Origin: Carnobacterium sp. CP1
GTDB lineage: Bacteria; Bacillota; Bacilli; Lactobacillales; Carnobacteriaceae
DNA length: 64,000 bases
Direction: 5' to 3'
Assembly (NCBI RefSeq): GCF_001483965.1
Contig: NZ_CP010796.1
Coordinates: forward strand, 620,001-684,000
Positions 35,904-45,096 of the stretch are shown here, piece by piece. The notes beneath the pieces are model-generated. The model was not told where the DNA came from and ran no database searches. It saw nothing but the letters and a program-made list of their open reading frames with translations. Every line of letters starts with the position of its first letter. Within the stretch, counting starts at the first letter, position 1. Position numbers and translations under genes: made by a program.

Positions 35904-36761
35904 ATTCAATTAGTCAAATTATTCATGGCTTCCGTTAGTCATCCGGAAGAATTACTTGAAGCACGTAAATTAAAAAAAGGAAAAATTTTTCTTTATCTTT
36001 TATTTCTTGCATTCATTACAGCGATCCCTACTTGGATTCAAGGAAATCGTATCTTAAATGACTTCAATAAAGATGGGCAAACCATTTCTGAACACCTTCC
36101 TGCTTTCAAGATTGAAAATGATCAATTAGTTACTGATAAACCTGAAGAAAGTTTTATTTATCAAACGGATTCCATCATTTTCACTTTCGATCCTGCTGGT
36201 GAGCAAAGTGTTGAGGATGTTGACAAAAATAGAATCGGTACGACTATCGGCATTGCGCTGCTCAAAGATCGTTTTTATATCAGCGCACCTGGTTATCCAG
36301 TTGAATTGTCTTATACCAAAATGAACGGTGTTACAGATCAATTCTTTACTGATCTTGTCCTTGGCATGCAGACAATGAATAGTTTTGTTTTGATCCTCTC
36401 TTTTGGCATTATTTGGTTGATGAGTTTAATCATTATGCTGGTTTACAATTTATTGTATACCGTTTTTGCTAACTTAGTCGCTACTTTTAGTCGACGCCCA
36501 CTACGGTTTGCAGCGAATTGGAGACTTGTAGTGTTTGCTTCAACTTTGCCGACTCTTTTCTTTGCTCTTTTAAATAGTTTTGATTTAACTCCCTATTTTC
36601 AATTAGAGACAAAACTAGTAGTAACGCTTTATATTTATTATTTAGCTATAAAAAAATACCCAAAGAAACTTTACCGGGTAAATAAAAAAAACTCTGAAAA
36701 ATCGAAGTCTCGATTTTTCAGAGTTTTTTTTATTTGTTGGCCTTTTTATTGGCTTTTTTGA
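35904..36761 (+). CDS. DUF1189 family membrane protein, probable ATT start
   Basis: About 285 residues if started at 35904. An N-terminal motif (KLFMASVSHPEELLEARKLKKGK) is followed by a membrane helix, an extracytoplasmic domain (about 40-140), and four helices near the C-terminus, as in DUF1189. A strong AGGAGG at 35891-35896 lies 7 nt before an in-frame ATT at 35904-35906; the in-frame ATG codons at 35886 and 35928 have no matching Shine-Dalgarno, and the frame runs upstream to 35769. The reading frame passes through the shared terminator and ends inside the antisense end of the helicase gene, giving an odd 25-residue tail. Function unknown. Confidence 0.7.
   Translation: MQLVKLFMASVSHPEELLEARKLKKGKIFLYLLFLAFITAIPTWIQGNRILNDFNKDGQTISEHLPAFKIENDQLVTDKPEESFIYQTDSIIFTFDPAGEQSVEDVDKNRIGTTIGIALLKDRFYISAPGYPVELSYTKMNGVTDQFFTDLVLGMQTMNSFVLILSFGIIWLMSLIIMLVYNLLYTVFANLVATFSRRPLRFAANWRLVVFASTLPTLFFALLNSFDLTPYFQLETKLVVTLYIYYLAIKKYPKKLYRVNKKNSEKSKSRFFRVFFICWPFYWLF
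36684..36731. terminator. Intrinsic terminator inside the end of the DUF1189 frame
   Basis: AAAACTCTGAAAAATCGA and TCGATTTTTCAGAGTTTT arms between A and T runs; a very stable stem that serves both the DUF1189 and helicase genes while being translated as part of DUF1189. Confidence 0.9.
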
Positions 36762-38085
36762 TTGCATTCGCTTGTGTACGGCGTTCAACACGACGTTTTT
36801 TCAAACTGCTTGCTTTAATAGCACGTCCCATTTTTTTCTTGTAACCAGGTTTGATGTTTTTCTTCGCTTTCTTCATCATCCCTCTTATTTCTGGGTCAAT
36901 CGGATCGGTTGTTTTCTTCTCACGTTGCGCACGACGTTTACGGTCAAATGTATCCGTGATTTCACCATTTTTAACGGTTTTCGGTTCAAATGTGATCCCT
37001 AATTTTTCAATATCAGCAATCAAGTTTTCATCGCTTGGTCCATATAAAGTAATTGCCGTTCCTTTTAGGTTGTTACGTCCTGTCCGGCCTACTCGGTGAA
37101 TAAAGAAATCTAAATCACGTGGTATTTCTGCATTGATAACATGAGAAACGCCCTCGATGTCAATTCCGCGAGCAGCCAAGTCAGTAGCTACAACAAATTG
37201 ATAGTCCAAATTCTGCACTTGTTTCATGACACGTTTACGCTCACGTGGTGGAATATCTCCATGAATAGTGGCTACTTTTACTCCTCTCGCCTTAAGACCT
37301 CCCGCAATTTCATCAACTTTTGCTTTGGTATTAGCAAAAATCATCACTAGGTAAGGTTGGCCGATCATCAGCAATTCATAAATAACATCAACCCGATCTC
37401 TGCCTTTAGTAGAGATCAACCAGTTTTCAATGGTCGAAGAAATAACTTCTTTTGGTTGGATGTGTTCATACAAAGGATTTTCCATGTACTTTTTCAAAAA
37501 CGGTTTTAATTTATTGGGAATCGTTGCTGAGAAAATCAACATTTGTAAATTAGCTGGCAATTTGCTGGCGATTTGATCGACATCTGTTAAAAAGCCCATG
37601 TCCAACGTCATATCAGCCTCATCAATCACCAATACAGGTGCTGTATGGATCAATAACGCGTTTTCCGTTACTAAATCTAAGATACGTCCTGGTGTTCCAA
37701 TAACAACATGCGGTTGTGTGCCCGCCAATTTAGCCATTTGCCGTTTTTTGTCTGTGCCCCCTACATAAGTTTGCACGATAATTTTCTCAGGCGCTTTTTC
37801 TACCAATTGAAGAGCTGCTTGGTAAATCTGTTCCGCCAACTCACGACTTGGAGTCGTAATGACAACTTGAACTTCTTCTTTCCCTGGGTTGATCGCATTG
37901 ATCAACGGCAGCAAGAAGGTGTGCGTTTTTCCTGATCCGGTTTGCGATTGTCCAATGACGCTTTTTCCTTTTTTTATTGCTGGAATAAGTTTATCTTGAA
38001 CTTCTGTCGGTTCAGTAAAGCCTATTTCGTTAATAGCTTGTATTAAGAATGGTTGTAAATCAAATTTTTCAAATGTATGGTTCAT
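36730..38085 (-). CDS. cshB: DEAD-box RNA helicase (CshB-like)
   Basis: 451 residues. Motifs in order: PTEVQDKLIP (Q motif), QSQTGSGKTHTFL (I), TPSRELA (Ia), VIDEADMTLDMGF (II, DEAD), SATIP (III), ATDLAARGIDI and HRVGRTGR (V, VI). A basic C-terminal tail (KKAKKNIKPGYKKKMGRA...) is typical of cold-linked ribosome-assembly helicases such as CshB. The ATG at 38085 is preceded by GAGG; the frame extends 18 codons upstream without one. The last codons overlap the antisense DUF1189 frame. Confidence 0.9.
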   Translation of the reverse strand: MNHTFEKFDLQPFLIQAINEIGFTEPTEVQDKLIPAIKKGKSVIGQSQTGSGKTHTFLLPLINAINPGKEEVQVVITTPSRELAEQIYQAALQLVEKAPEKIIVQTYVGGTDKKRQMAKLAGTQPHVVIGTPGRILDLVTENALLIHTAPVLVIDEADMTLDMGFLTDVDQIASKLPANLQMLIFSATIPNKLKPFLKKYMENPLYEHIQPKEVISSTIENWLISTKGRDRVDVIYELLMIGQPYLVMIFANTKAKVDEIAGGLKARGVKVATIHGDIPPRERKRVMKQVQNLDYQFVVATDLAARGIDIEGVSHVINAEIPRDLDFFIHRVGRTGRNNLKGTAITLYGPSDENLIADIEKLGITFEPKTVKNGEITDTFDRKRRAQREKKTTDPIDPEIRGMMKKAKKNIKPGYKKKMGRAIKASSLKKRRVERRTQANAIKKANKKANK

Positions 38086-38363
38086 TGTTACGCCTCTTTT
38101 CTCTCGATACTCTTTTGCATCCTTCGTATTGTAACACAAACTGTCCTATTTCGTTACTAAAATGCTAGCTTTATTAAGATTTTGCCATTGTTTTTCAAGA
38201 TCAATTCTCGCTAGATTTTTCTTCAGTGCTAAGAAAAGAACAGAAAAATGAGAGAAAGAGTAATTGATTCAAACTCAAAAAAACAGTACAATGTATAAGA
38301 TAACCGCGCGCTAAACATTTATAAGTAAATATAGGGGTTAGATTGAAGGAGAGGTAAAGACAA

Positions 38364-39848
38364 ATGAGTAAAGAAAAAATCGCTCTATTCACCATTTTTG
38401 GTGGGACTGGAGACCTAGCAAAGAGAAAGTTATACCCTTCTCTTTATCGCTTATACAAAAAAGGCTTTCTGGCCGAAAAGTTCGCAGTCATTGGAACAGC
38501 AAGAAGAGAATGGACAGACGAGTACTACCGTGACATCGTAATGGATTCAATCAATGGATTGGCAGAGTCTTATGAACATGCAGCTGAATTTGCTAGCCAC
38601 TTCTATTACCAATCGCATAACGTGACGGATATTGAACATTACAGTACATTGAAAAAGCTGACTGAAACGTTAGATGAAAAGTATCAATTAGAAGGCAACC
38701 GCTTATTCTACTTAGCTATGTCTCCTAACTTTTTTGGCATTATTTCACAGAACTTAAAAGACGGCTTATTGTTGACAGATTCTGGCTTTAACCGTTTGAT
38801 CATTGAAAAACCTTTTGGTCACAATTACAGTAGTGCCTTAGAATTAAACGAACAAATTCGCGCATCCTTTGCAGAAGATCAAATTTATCGAATCGATCAC
38901 TATCTTGGCAAAGAAATGGTGCAGAATATTTCAGCGGTTCGTTTTGCTAATAATATGTTTGAATCTATGTGGAATAATCGCTACATCGACAATATCCAAA
39001 TCACATTAAGCGAATCTCTGGGGGTTGAAGAACGCGGCGGGTATTACGATACTAGCGGCGCGTTAAGAGATATGCTGCAAAACCATATTCTCCAAATGGT
39101 TTCTTTACTTGCTATGGAACCTCCTACACGCTTGCATGATAAAGAAATTCGTGCTGAAAAAATTAAAGCACTTCAAGCTGTCCGCTTATTCAAACCTGAA
39201 GATGTTCCGCATTACTTGGTACGGGGTCAATATGGCCGCAGTACGGTCAATGGCGAACACTTCGAAGGGTATCGCGAGGAGTTGAATGTTGCTCCCGATT
39301 CGCAAACGGAAACTTTTGTTGCCGGAAAAATCATGATCGATAATTTCAGATGGTCAGGTGTACCTTTCTATTTCCGAACTGGTAAACGTCTAGCCGAAAA
39401 AGGAACACAAATCGATATTGAATTTAAAAATGTCCCTTTGAATTTATTTAACGATAATAGCGATGAACCGTTGCCTCCAAATGTATTAACGATTTATATC
39501 CAGCCAACAGAAGGTTTCTCTTTAGAACTGAACACTAAAAAAGTAGGACTTGGGCTGGAAACGGAGACCTTGAAACTGGAACAGAAGCATTCTGCTGAAA
39601 CGACTGCTAATAGTCCCGAAGCGTACGAAAAACTTATTTTAGATTGTTTAAATGGTGATTCAACAAACTTTACTCACTGGGATGAAGTTGCGAGCTCATG
39701 GAAGTTTGTCGATATTATCCGCCAAGCATGGGACAACGAGACCATCGACTTCCCGAACTATCCAAGCGGTTCAATGGGGCCAATCGAAAGCGATCTTTTG
39801 TTAACAAAAGACGGTTTCCAGTGGCACTGGTGTCCGACTAAAGAATAA
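38364..39848 (+). CDS. zwf: Glucose-6-phosphate dehydrogenase
   Basis: 494 residues. First step of the oxidative pentose phosphate branch, giving NADPH. GGTGDLAKRKL is the NADP-binding loop, RIDHYLGKEMVQNI holds the catalytic His, and RTGKRLAEK the substrate lysine region. GGAGAGG lies before ATG 38364. It is flanked by its own terminator, so monocistronic. Nothing unusual. Confidence 0.97.
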   Translation: MSKEKIALFTIFGGTGDLAKRKLYPSLYRLYKKGFLAEKFAVIGTARREWTDEYYRDIVMDSINGLAESYEHAAEFASHFYYQSHNVTDIEHYSTLKKLTETLDEKYQLEGNRLFYLAMSPNFFGIISQNLKDGLLLTDSGFNRLIIEKPFGHNYSSALELNEQIRASFAEDQIYRIDHYLGKEMVQNISAVRFANNMFESMWNNRYIDNIQITLSESLGVEERGGYYDTSGALRDMLQNHILQMVSLLAMEPPTRLHDKEIRAEKIKALQAVRLFKPEDVPHYLVRGQYGRSTVNGEHFEGYREELNVAPDSQTETFVAGKIMIDNFRWSGVPFYFRTGKRLAEKGTQIDIEFKNVPLNLFNDNSDEPLPPNVLTIYIQPTEGFSLELNTKKVGLGLETETLKLEQKHSAETTANSPEAYEKLILDCLNGDSTNFTHWDEVASSWKFVDIIRQAWDNETIDFPNYPSGSMGPIESDLLLTKDGFQWHWCPTKE

Positions 39849-39855
39849 AAAAAAT

Positions 39856-39894
39856 AAACCCCTTTGCCTAGATTTTATAGACAAAGGGGTTTTT
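39856..39894. terminator. Bidirectional terminator between zwf and the aldo/keto reductase
   Basis: AAACCCCTTTG and CAAAGGGGTTT arms with A and T runs on either side. Confidence 0.9.
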
Positions 39895-39895
39895 A

Positions 39896-40759
39896 TTAAG
39901 CTTCTGGTCTAATAGACGTTGCTTTCATACGTTCTTGGTCGTCTGGGTCTCCCCCATAACGAGTTTCTGTATTTAATGTAGCGATTTGAGCCATGTCTTC
40001 ATCCGTCAGAGAAAAATCAAACAATTCGCTATTTTCTTTAATACGGTCTGCGTGAACAGATTTAGGAATAACGACTTCTCCTCGTTCTAAATGCCAACGC
40101 AAAATAACTTGAGCAGGCGTTTTAAAGTATTTTTGGCCGATATCTACTAAGACAGGATTTGACAACAAACCTGATTTTCCTTGACCTAATGGTCCCCAAG
40201 CTTCATGAATAATGCCGTTGGCTTTCATATACTCATGAAGTTCATGCTGCGGAAATTCTGGATGTGTCTCGATTTGATTGATCATCGGTTGCATCAATCC
40301 TTGGTTTTTCAATTCTTCTAAATGATGAATTTGGAAGTTTGAAACCCCAATGGCACGAATTTTTCCAGCCTCATACAATTCGATCATTGCTTTCCAAGTT
40401 TCAACAAATTTTGGTGCAGCCCAGTGAATTAAGTACAAATCCAAATAATCGGTTCCCAATTTATCTAAACTCTCTTGAAATGCTTTTTTCGTTTGCTCGA
40501 AACCTTGGTCATAATTCCATACTTTTGAAGTCAAGAAAAGTTCTTCACGTGGTATCCCCGACTCTTTCAAGCCGCGTGCTAAGTATTCTTCGTTTCCATA
40601 AATTTTAGCTGTATCGAAATGACGATAACCAATCTCCACAGCCGATTTGACTGCTTCAACTAATTCTTCCTCATCTTTCATTAGGAAAACACCAAGTCCT
40701 AATTTTGGGATCTTCACCCCATTATACAGTTCATAACTCTCAAGTAATGCTTTCCCCAT
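39896..40759 (-). CDS. Aldo/keto reductase (AKR5-like)
   Basis: 287 residues. TIM-barrel NADPH oxidoreductase with the catalytic tetrad visible: D and Y in FDTAKIYGNEE, K in TSKVWNY, and H in YLIHWAAP. KSVHADRIKEN near the C-terminus binds the nucleotide phosphate. Substrate cannot be told; relatives reduce glyoxal-type or diketo compounds. ATG 40759 is chosen because GAGGAG lies before it; the frame starts 15 codons earlier. Confidence 0.9.
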   Translation of the reverse strand: MGKALLESYELYNGVKIPKLGLGVFLMKDEEELVEAVKSAVEIGYRHFDTAKIYGNEEYLARGLKESGIPREELFLTSKVWNYDQGFEQTKKAFQESLDKLGTDYLDLYLIHWAAPKFVETWKAMIELYEAGKIRAIGVSNFQIHHLEELKNQGLMQPMINQIETHPEFPQHELHEYMKANGIIHEAWGPLGQGKSGLLSNPVLVDIGQKYFKTPAQVILRWHLERGEVVIPKSVHADRIKENSELFDFSLTDEDMAQIATLNTETRYGGDPDDQERMKATSIRPEA

Positions 40760-40816
40760 AACAAACAGCTCCTCTTTCGTATTTACTCTCTTATCATAGG
40801 ACAATTCTGCTCAAAA

Positions 40817-42352
40817 TTACAAGCGAGAAGAATCCAAGTTATCTTGTGCAGTAAAAAAGGCTTTTAAATCTTGCCGCAATTGTTTGATTGCACCCTTTTG
40901 ATCGCTTTCTAGATTCAAAACTAATAATGGTTCATGTAAACTCATGCGCAGCAATAACCATCCGGCTCCATATTTCCCGCTCGTATTGACACGGACGCCT
41001 TCTAAATTATCCGGATCAACTGCTAAATCGGAGGTCTGACGAATAAATGTTTCAAATGCTGCAATGGTTTCTTTACCTATTTGCTGCACGTCTTCTCCTA
41101 AAATAGCGAAACGAACTTCATCGGTTTCTACAGGCTGCTTCAATTCTTCAATCAAACTCACAATGGTTTTGCCTTCTTTTTGTAAAATAGCGTCTGTCAT
41201 TAAAATTTTAGCGACCAAATAAGCTCCGTCATCTAAAAAGTAATTTTCTTTCAGCGCTGCATGACCACTTGTTTCAATAGCTAAGCTGGTCGGGATTCCT
41301 TCTTGGTTTAATTTCAGTGCTTGGTTGATAACGTTTCGGTAACCAGTCAAATAACGACTTTGTTTGCCGCCTAACGACTCAATAAAGACCTTCAAATGTT
41401 CTGAAGTTGTAGAATTGGTAACAATCGTTGTGCCAGGTTGTTCTTTTATTAAAATAGCTGAAATAACAGCGATTAAATTGTTGCGGTTTAAAGTAACTCC
41501 ATGGTTATCGACTAAAGCTGATCGGTCTACATCCGTATCAAAAATAACACCTAAATCTGCTTGATGAGCTAAAACAGCTGTTTGAATACTTTTCATCGCT
41601 TCTTTGTTATCTGGATTAGGAATATGATTTGGAAAATGCCCGTCTGGATCTAAAAACTGACTGCCTGTGATATCGGCGCCCAATTTTTTCAAAACTTCCG
41701 TTGCAAAAAAACCACCTGCACCATTTCCTGCATCTACGATGATATGACGCCCTGTTAACGGTCTTTCATAGTTAATGGGATCATTGATGCCTTTTTGTAT
41801 TTTAGCGACTAAATCAGCTGCATAAGCCGTCAATAAAGGCTGAGAGGTAACCAAACCTTGATCCGTTTCCCATGTGATATTTTCCCAGTCTGCTTTTTCT
41901 AAAATAAACTGAATGTCCTCATGTTCTGCTCCGCCATCTTTTGTAAAAAACTTTAACCCATTGTATTCATATGGCAGATGACTAGCTGTAATCATAATAG
42001 CAGCATCACAATTGTATTCTTCATACTGGGTCGACATAAACATCGCGGGAGTTGTAGCCAACCCCACTTCAACAATATCGATTCCTGTATTCGTCAATCC
42101 TTTGATTAAAACCGTCTGGATGCGTTTAGCTGATAACCGACTGTCGTAGCCGATCGCTACTTTTAAAGGTTTCTTTTCATTGGTCACTTTTAATTGTTTG
42201 GCTTCTTTCAGCCAAACAGCTAAACCGTAAGCAATAGCTTCAATTCGCTCGTCCGTCAATGTAACTTCATACTGATCCGTTTGTATGGCAATTCCGCGGA
42301 TATCCGATCCATTTTGTAAACTAGCCAAACCAGAAAGGGGCGTTTGTGACAT
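40817..42352 (-). CDS. Phosphohexomutase family (phosphoglucomutase/phosphomannomutase)
   Basis: 511 residues, four-domain alpha-D-phosphohexomutase. The phosphoserine loop is TASHLPYEYNGLK (usually TASHNP, here Leu at the variable position), the metal loop DTDVDR, and the sugar-recognition loop ETSGHAAL. Domain 4 has VRVNTSGKYGAGW, unlike the common RPSGTEP of glucosamine-type enzymes. It interconverts hexose-1- and 6-phosphates; glucose versus mannose is undecided. GGAGG lies before ATG 42352. It is 32 nt after argR. Confidence 0.85.
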   Translation of the reverse strand: MSQTPLSGLASLQNGSDIRGIAIQTDQYEVTLTDERIEAIAYGLAVWLKEAKQLKVTNEKKPLKVAIGYDSRLSAKRIQTVLIKGLTNTGIDIVEVGLATTPAMFMSTQYEEYNCDAAIMITASHLPYEYNGLKFFTKDGGAEHEDIQFILEKADWENITWETDQGLVTSQPLLTAYAADLVAKIQKGINDPINYERPLTGRHIIVDAGNGAGGFFATEVLKKLGADITGSQFLDPDGHFPNHIPNPDNKEAMKSIQTAVLAHQADLGVIFDTDVDRSALVDNHGVTLNRNNLIAVISAILIKEQPGTTIVTNSTTSEHLKVFIESLGGKQSRYLTGYRNVINQALKLNQEGIPTSLAIETSGHAALKENYFLDDGAYLVAKILMTDAILQKEGKTIVSLIEELKQPVETDEVRFAILGEDVQQIGKETIAAFETFIRQTSDLAVDPDNLEGVRVNTSGKYGAGWLLLRMSLHEPLLVLNLESDQKGAIKQLRQDLKAFFTAQDNLDSSRL

Positions 42353-42384
42353 CTAATGACCTCCAAGTATTATTTTTTTGATGG

Positions 42385-42840
42385 TTACTCATTGACCCAT
42401 TTATGTAAATAATCATACATCTTAATGGCCTCTTCTTCATTTTTCGAAATAATTAAACAGGTATCGTTTCCAGCAATCGTGCCAACTTTTTCCGGGAAAT
42501 CAATGGCATCCATCAGTGCTCCGATGACATGTGCATTTCCAGGAATCGTCATCAAAATCGTCATAAATTGAACTCTTGTTAACTTGATGACCACTTCCCC
42601 TAATGTCGATTGCAATTTTTCTTCATTAGACATTTTATTGTTTTGGAAAAGCGTGTATTTGACATTTCCATTTGAAGTGGTCGTTTTAACTAGATGCATC
42701 TCTTTGATATCACGCGAAATCGTTGCTTGCGTCGCTTCTACACCTTCTTTTTTCAAGTAATGCAATAACTCTTCTTGAGTGGCGATATCATAATTGTTAA
42801 TGATTTGTTTGATAGCTAATTGTCGATTTGATTTTTTCAT
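42385..42840 (-). CDS. argR: Arginine repressor
   Basis: 151 residues, normal length. The N-terminal winged helix (VEATQATISRDIKEMHLVK, about 32-50) binds ARG boxes, and the C-terminal hexamerising, arginine-binding part contains GTIAGNDTCLII (about 122-133) with the GTxAGxDT signature. It represses arginine synthesis and activates catabolism. It is divergent from the T-box/argS unit, so both arginine sensors adjoin. Confidence 0.93.
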   Translation of the reverse strand: MKKSNRQLAIKQIINNYDIATQEELLHYLKKEGVEATQATISRDIKEMHLVKTTTSNGNVKYTLFQNNKMSNEEKLQSTLGEVVIKLTRVQFMTILMTIPGNAHVIGALMDAIDFPEKVGTIAGNDTCLIISKNEEEAIKMYDYLHKWVNE

Positions 42841-42960
42841 ACTGTTCAGACCTCCTTATAATTAAACGATTCTTTATTATTATACCAAATAAAACATGAA
42901 TACGCTTAGATTTAACGATTTATTTAAAAAAAGATGAATAAAAATTCTTTTTTTTAACTA

Positions 42961-42989
42961 TTGGAATTGTTCAATGGGTTTGCTATAAT
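42961..42989 (+). promoter_or_regulatory. Promoter of the argS leader
   Basis: TTGGAA (42961-42966), a 17-nt spacer ending in TGC (extended -10), and TATAAT (42984-42989). Transcription would begin near 42996. Confidence 0.8.
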
Positions 42990-42995
42990 TGGCTA

Positions 42996-43225
42996 TAAGT
43001 AAAAAACACACTTTCGTTGATGAAGAGAGTACTGATTTTCGATTGTTTTAAGCGAGTTGGGACGGTGAGAGCCAGCAGCAAAAAATCAGGAAACGCACTT
43101 CAGAGAAAATAATTCGAACTGCAGTAGAATTATTCGGTTTTGTTTGCCGTTATCTAAAAACAAGTGGCTTCATTTTTGATGAAGCAACAAGAGTGGTACC
43201 GCGGGCTCAACCTCGTCTCTTTTTT
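42996..43225 (+). promoter_or_regulatory. T-box riboswitch (tRNA-Arg) controlling argS
   Basis: Features of a T-box leader are all present. The conserved T-box element is AGAGTGGTACCGCG at 43190-43203 (consensus AGGGTGGNACCGCG, one difference). Stem I has GAGAGTACTG at its base and pairs CTGATTTT with AAAATCAG; the specifier loop contains GAAA-CGC-ACTTC, so the specifier codon is CGC, arginine, at 43094-43096. The GCTTCAT...ATGAAGC stem III precedes the T-box, and CTCTTTTTT at the end completes the terminator. Uncharged tRNA-Arg would allow read-through into argS. Confidence 0.92.
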
Positions 43226-43322
43226 GATCTAGTCATAGAATCAAATCAGGGCGTTTTTTTTATGTCTAAAACGAATGATAGATGAACCTCATCTAGTCAT
43301 ATTTAATAGGAGGAAAAATGTA

Positions 43323-45017
43323 ATGAATTATAAATTAATCGTTGCTGAAGCACTGCAAGAACAAATTGGAGACACATTATCCGTTGAAGCTATTTTCAAT
43401 TTACTTGAAAAACCAAAGTCAGCCGAACATGGAGATGTTGCGTTCCCTACATTTTCACTAGCTAAAGTTTTTCGCAAAGCTCCACAACAAATTGCTGCCG
43501 ATCTAGGAGTGAAAGTAACTTCTCCAATGGTTGCAAAAATTGATGTGGTCGGTCCATATTTAAACTTTTTCTTGGATAAATCAATTGTAAGTGCAGCTGT
43601 TTTGAAGGATGTTTTAACACAAGGCGAACAATACGGAGATTTAGCGATTGGAGCAGGCAGCCAAGTTCCTATCGATATGTCTTCGCCCAATATTGCTAAA
43701 CCTATTTCAATGGGCCACTTGCGTTCAACTGTTATCGGAAATGCTTTAGCTAATATTTATGCTAAAGTGGGCTATAAACCGATTAAAATCAATCACTTAG
43801 GCGATTGGGGCACTCAATTCGGTAAGTTGATCGTTGCCTACAAACTTTGGGGCAACGCTGAAGCAATCGATGCTGAACCTATTGCTGAGTTGCTGCGTCT
43901 TTACGTGAAGTTCCATGCTGTCGCTGAAGAACAACCAGAATTAAATGATGACGCACGTGAATGGTTCAAAAAATTAGAAGACGCTGATGAAGAAGCTGTT
44001 TCACTCTGGAAATGGTTCCGTGAAGAATCGTTAAAAGAGTTTAACCATATTTATGATATGTTAGACATTACTTTTGATTCCTTTAACGGCGAAGCTTTCT
44101 ACAATGATAAGATGCAAGAAATTGTTGATCTGTTAGAAGAAAAACACCTATTAACGGTTGATAATGGAGCTAGTATTGTTGATTTAGAAAAGTACAACTT
44201 GAACCCTGCTCTTATCAAAAAATCAGATGGAGCTACATTGTACATTACACGTGATTTAGCTGCTGCACTTTATCGGAAACGGACATATGATTTTGCTCAA
44301 AGTTTATACGTTGTCGGCAATGAACAAAGCAATCATTTCAAACAATTAAAAGCTGTTTTAAATGAAATGGGATACGCTTGGTCTGAAGACATGCACCACA
44401 TCCCATTCGGTTTAATTACCCAAGGCGGCAAAAAACTGTCTACTCGTCAAGGTAAAATCGTCTTACTAGAAGAAGTTTTAAACGAGGCCATAGACCTAGC
44501 TCATCAACAAATTGAAGCAAAAAATCCTGACTTGCCAAATAAAAATGAAGTTGCTGACCAAGTAGGTATTGGCGCAGTTGTTTTCCATGATTTGAAAAAT
44601 GATCGGTTGAATAACTTTGACTTTGTTATTGAAGAGGTTGTACGTTTTGAAGGCGAAACGGGCCCTTACGTTCAATACACACGTGCTCGTGCAATGAGCA
44701 TTTTGCGTAAAGCTGGCGATTTTAAAGTAGAGCCTGCTGCTGATTATATGCTGAACGACGCTTATAGTTGGGAAATCGTTAAATTGCTGCAAGAATACCC
44801 TGAAACTATTCAAAGAGCCTATGAAAAACGCGAACCTTCTGTGATCGCTAAACATGCACTGCACTTAGCGCAAGCTTTCAACCGTTACTATGCAAATAGC
44901 AAAGTTTTAGTTGAAGATGCTGGCAGACCGGCCCGCTTGGCTTTAGTCCAAACGGTTGCCATTATCTTGAAAGAAGACTTAAGATTGCTAGGAGTTAAAG
45001 CTCCAGACCAAATGTAA
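43323..45017 (+). CDS. argS: Arginyl-tRNA synthetase
   Basis: 564 residues, class Ia. [16 protein letters not shown] contains the HIGH-type signature (here MGHLRST) and [11 protein letters not shown] the KMSKS equivalent, with the C-terminal anticodon-binding region. It charges tRNA-Arg. The ATG at 43323 follows AGGAGG with 9-nt spacing; the frame extends 16 codons further without one. It is controlled by the T-box leader. Confidence 0.97.
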   Translation: MNYKLIVAEALQEQIGDTLSVEAIFNLLEKPKSAEHGDVAFPTFSLAKVFRKAPQQIAADLGVKVTSPMVAKIDVVGPYLNFFLDKSIVSAAVLKDVLTQGEQYGDLAIGAGSQVPIDMSSPNIAKPISMGHLRSTVIGNALANIYAKVGYKPIKINHLGDWGTQFGKLIVAYKLWGNAEAIDAEPIAELLRLYVKFHAVAEEQPELNDDAREWFKKLEDADEEAVSLWKWFREESLKEFNHIYDMLDITFDSFNGEAFYNDKMQEIVDLLEEKHLLTVDNGASIVDLEKYNLNPALIKKSDGATLYITRDLAAALYRKRTYDFAQSLYVVGNEQSNHFKQLKAVLNEMGYAWSEDMHHIPFGLITQGGKKLSTRQGKIVLLEEVLNEAIDLAHQQIEAKNPDLPNKNEVADQVGIGAVVFHDLKNDRLNNFDFVIEEVVRFEGETGPYVQYTRARAMSILRKAGDFKVEPAADYMLNDAYSWEIVKLLQEYPETIQRAYEKREPSVIAKHALHLAQAFNRYYANSKVLVEDAGRPARLALVQTVAIILKEDLRLLGVKAPDQM

Positions 45018-45044
45018 TCTGTTCGTTCTTTTCATCGCAACAAA

Positions 45045-45085
45045 GAAGAACCCTTAAACCTATTTTTAGGTTTAAGGGTTCTTTT
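45045..45085. terminator. Bidirectional terminator after argS
   Basis: AAGAACCCTTAAACCTA and TAGGTTTAAGGGTTCTT arms around TTTT. Confidence 0.9.
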
Positions 45086-45096
45086 GTTCCATCAGA

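Noticed and set aside
43328-43690. 120-residue minus-strand reading frame
   Set aside because: Antisense to argS; no start signal.
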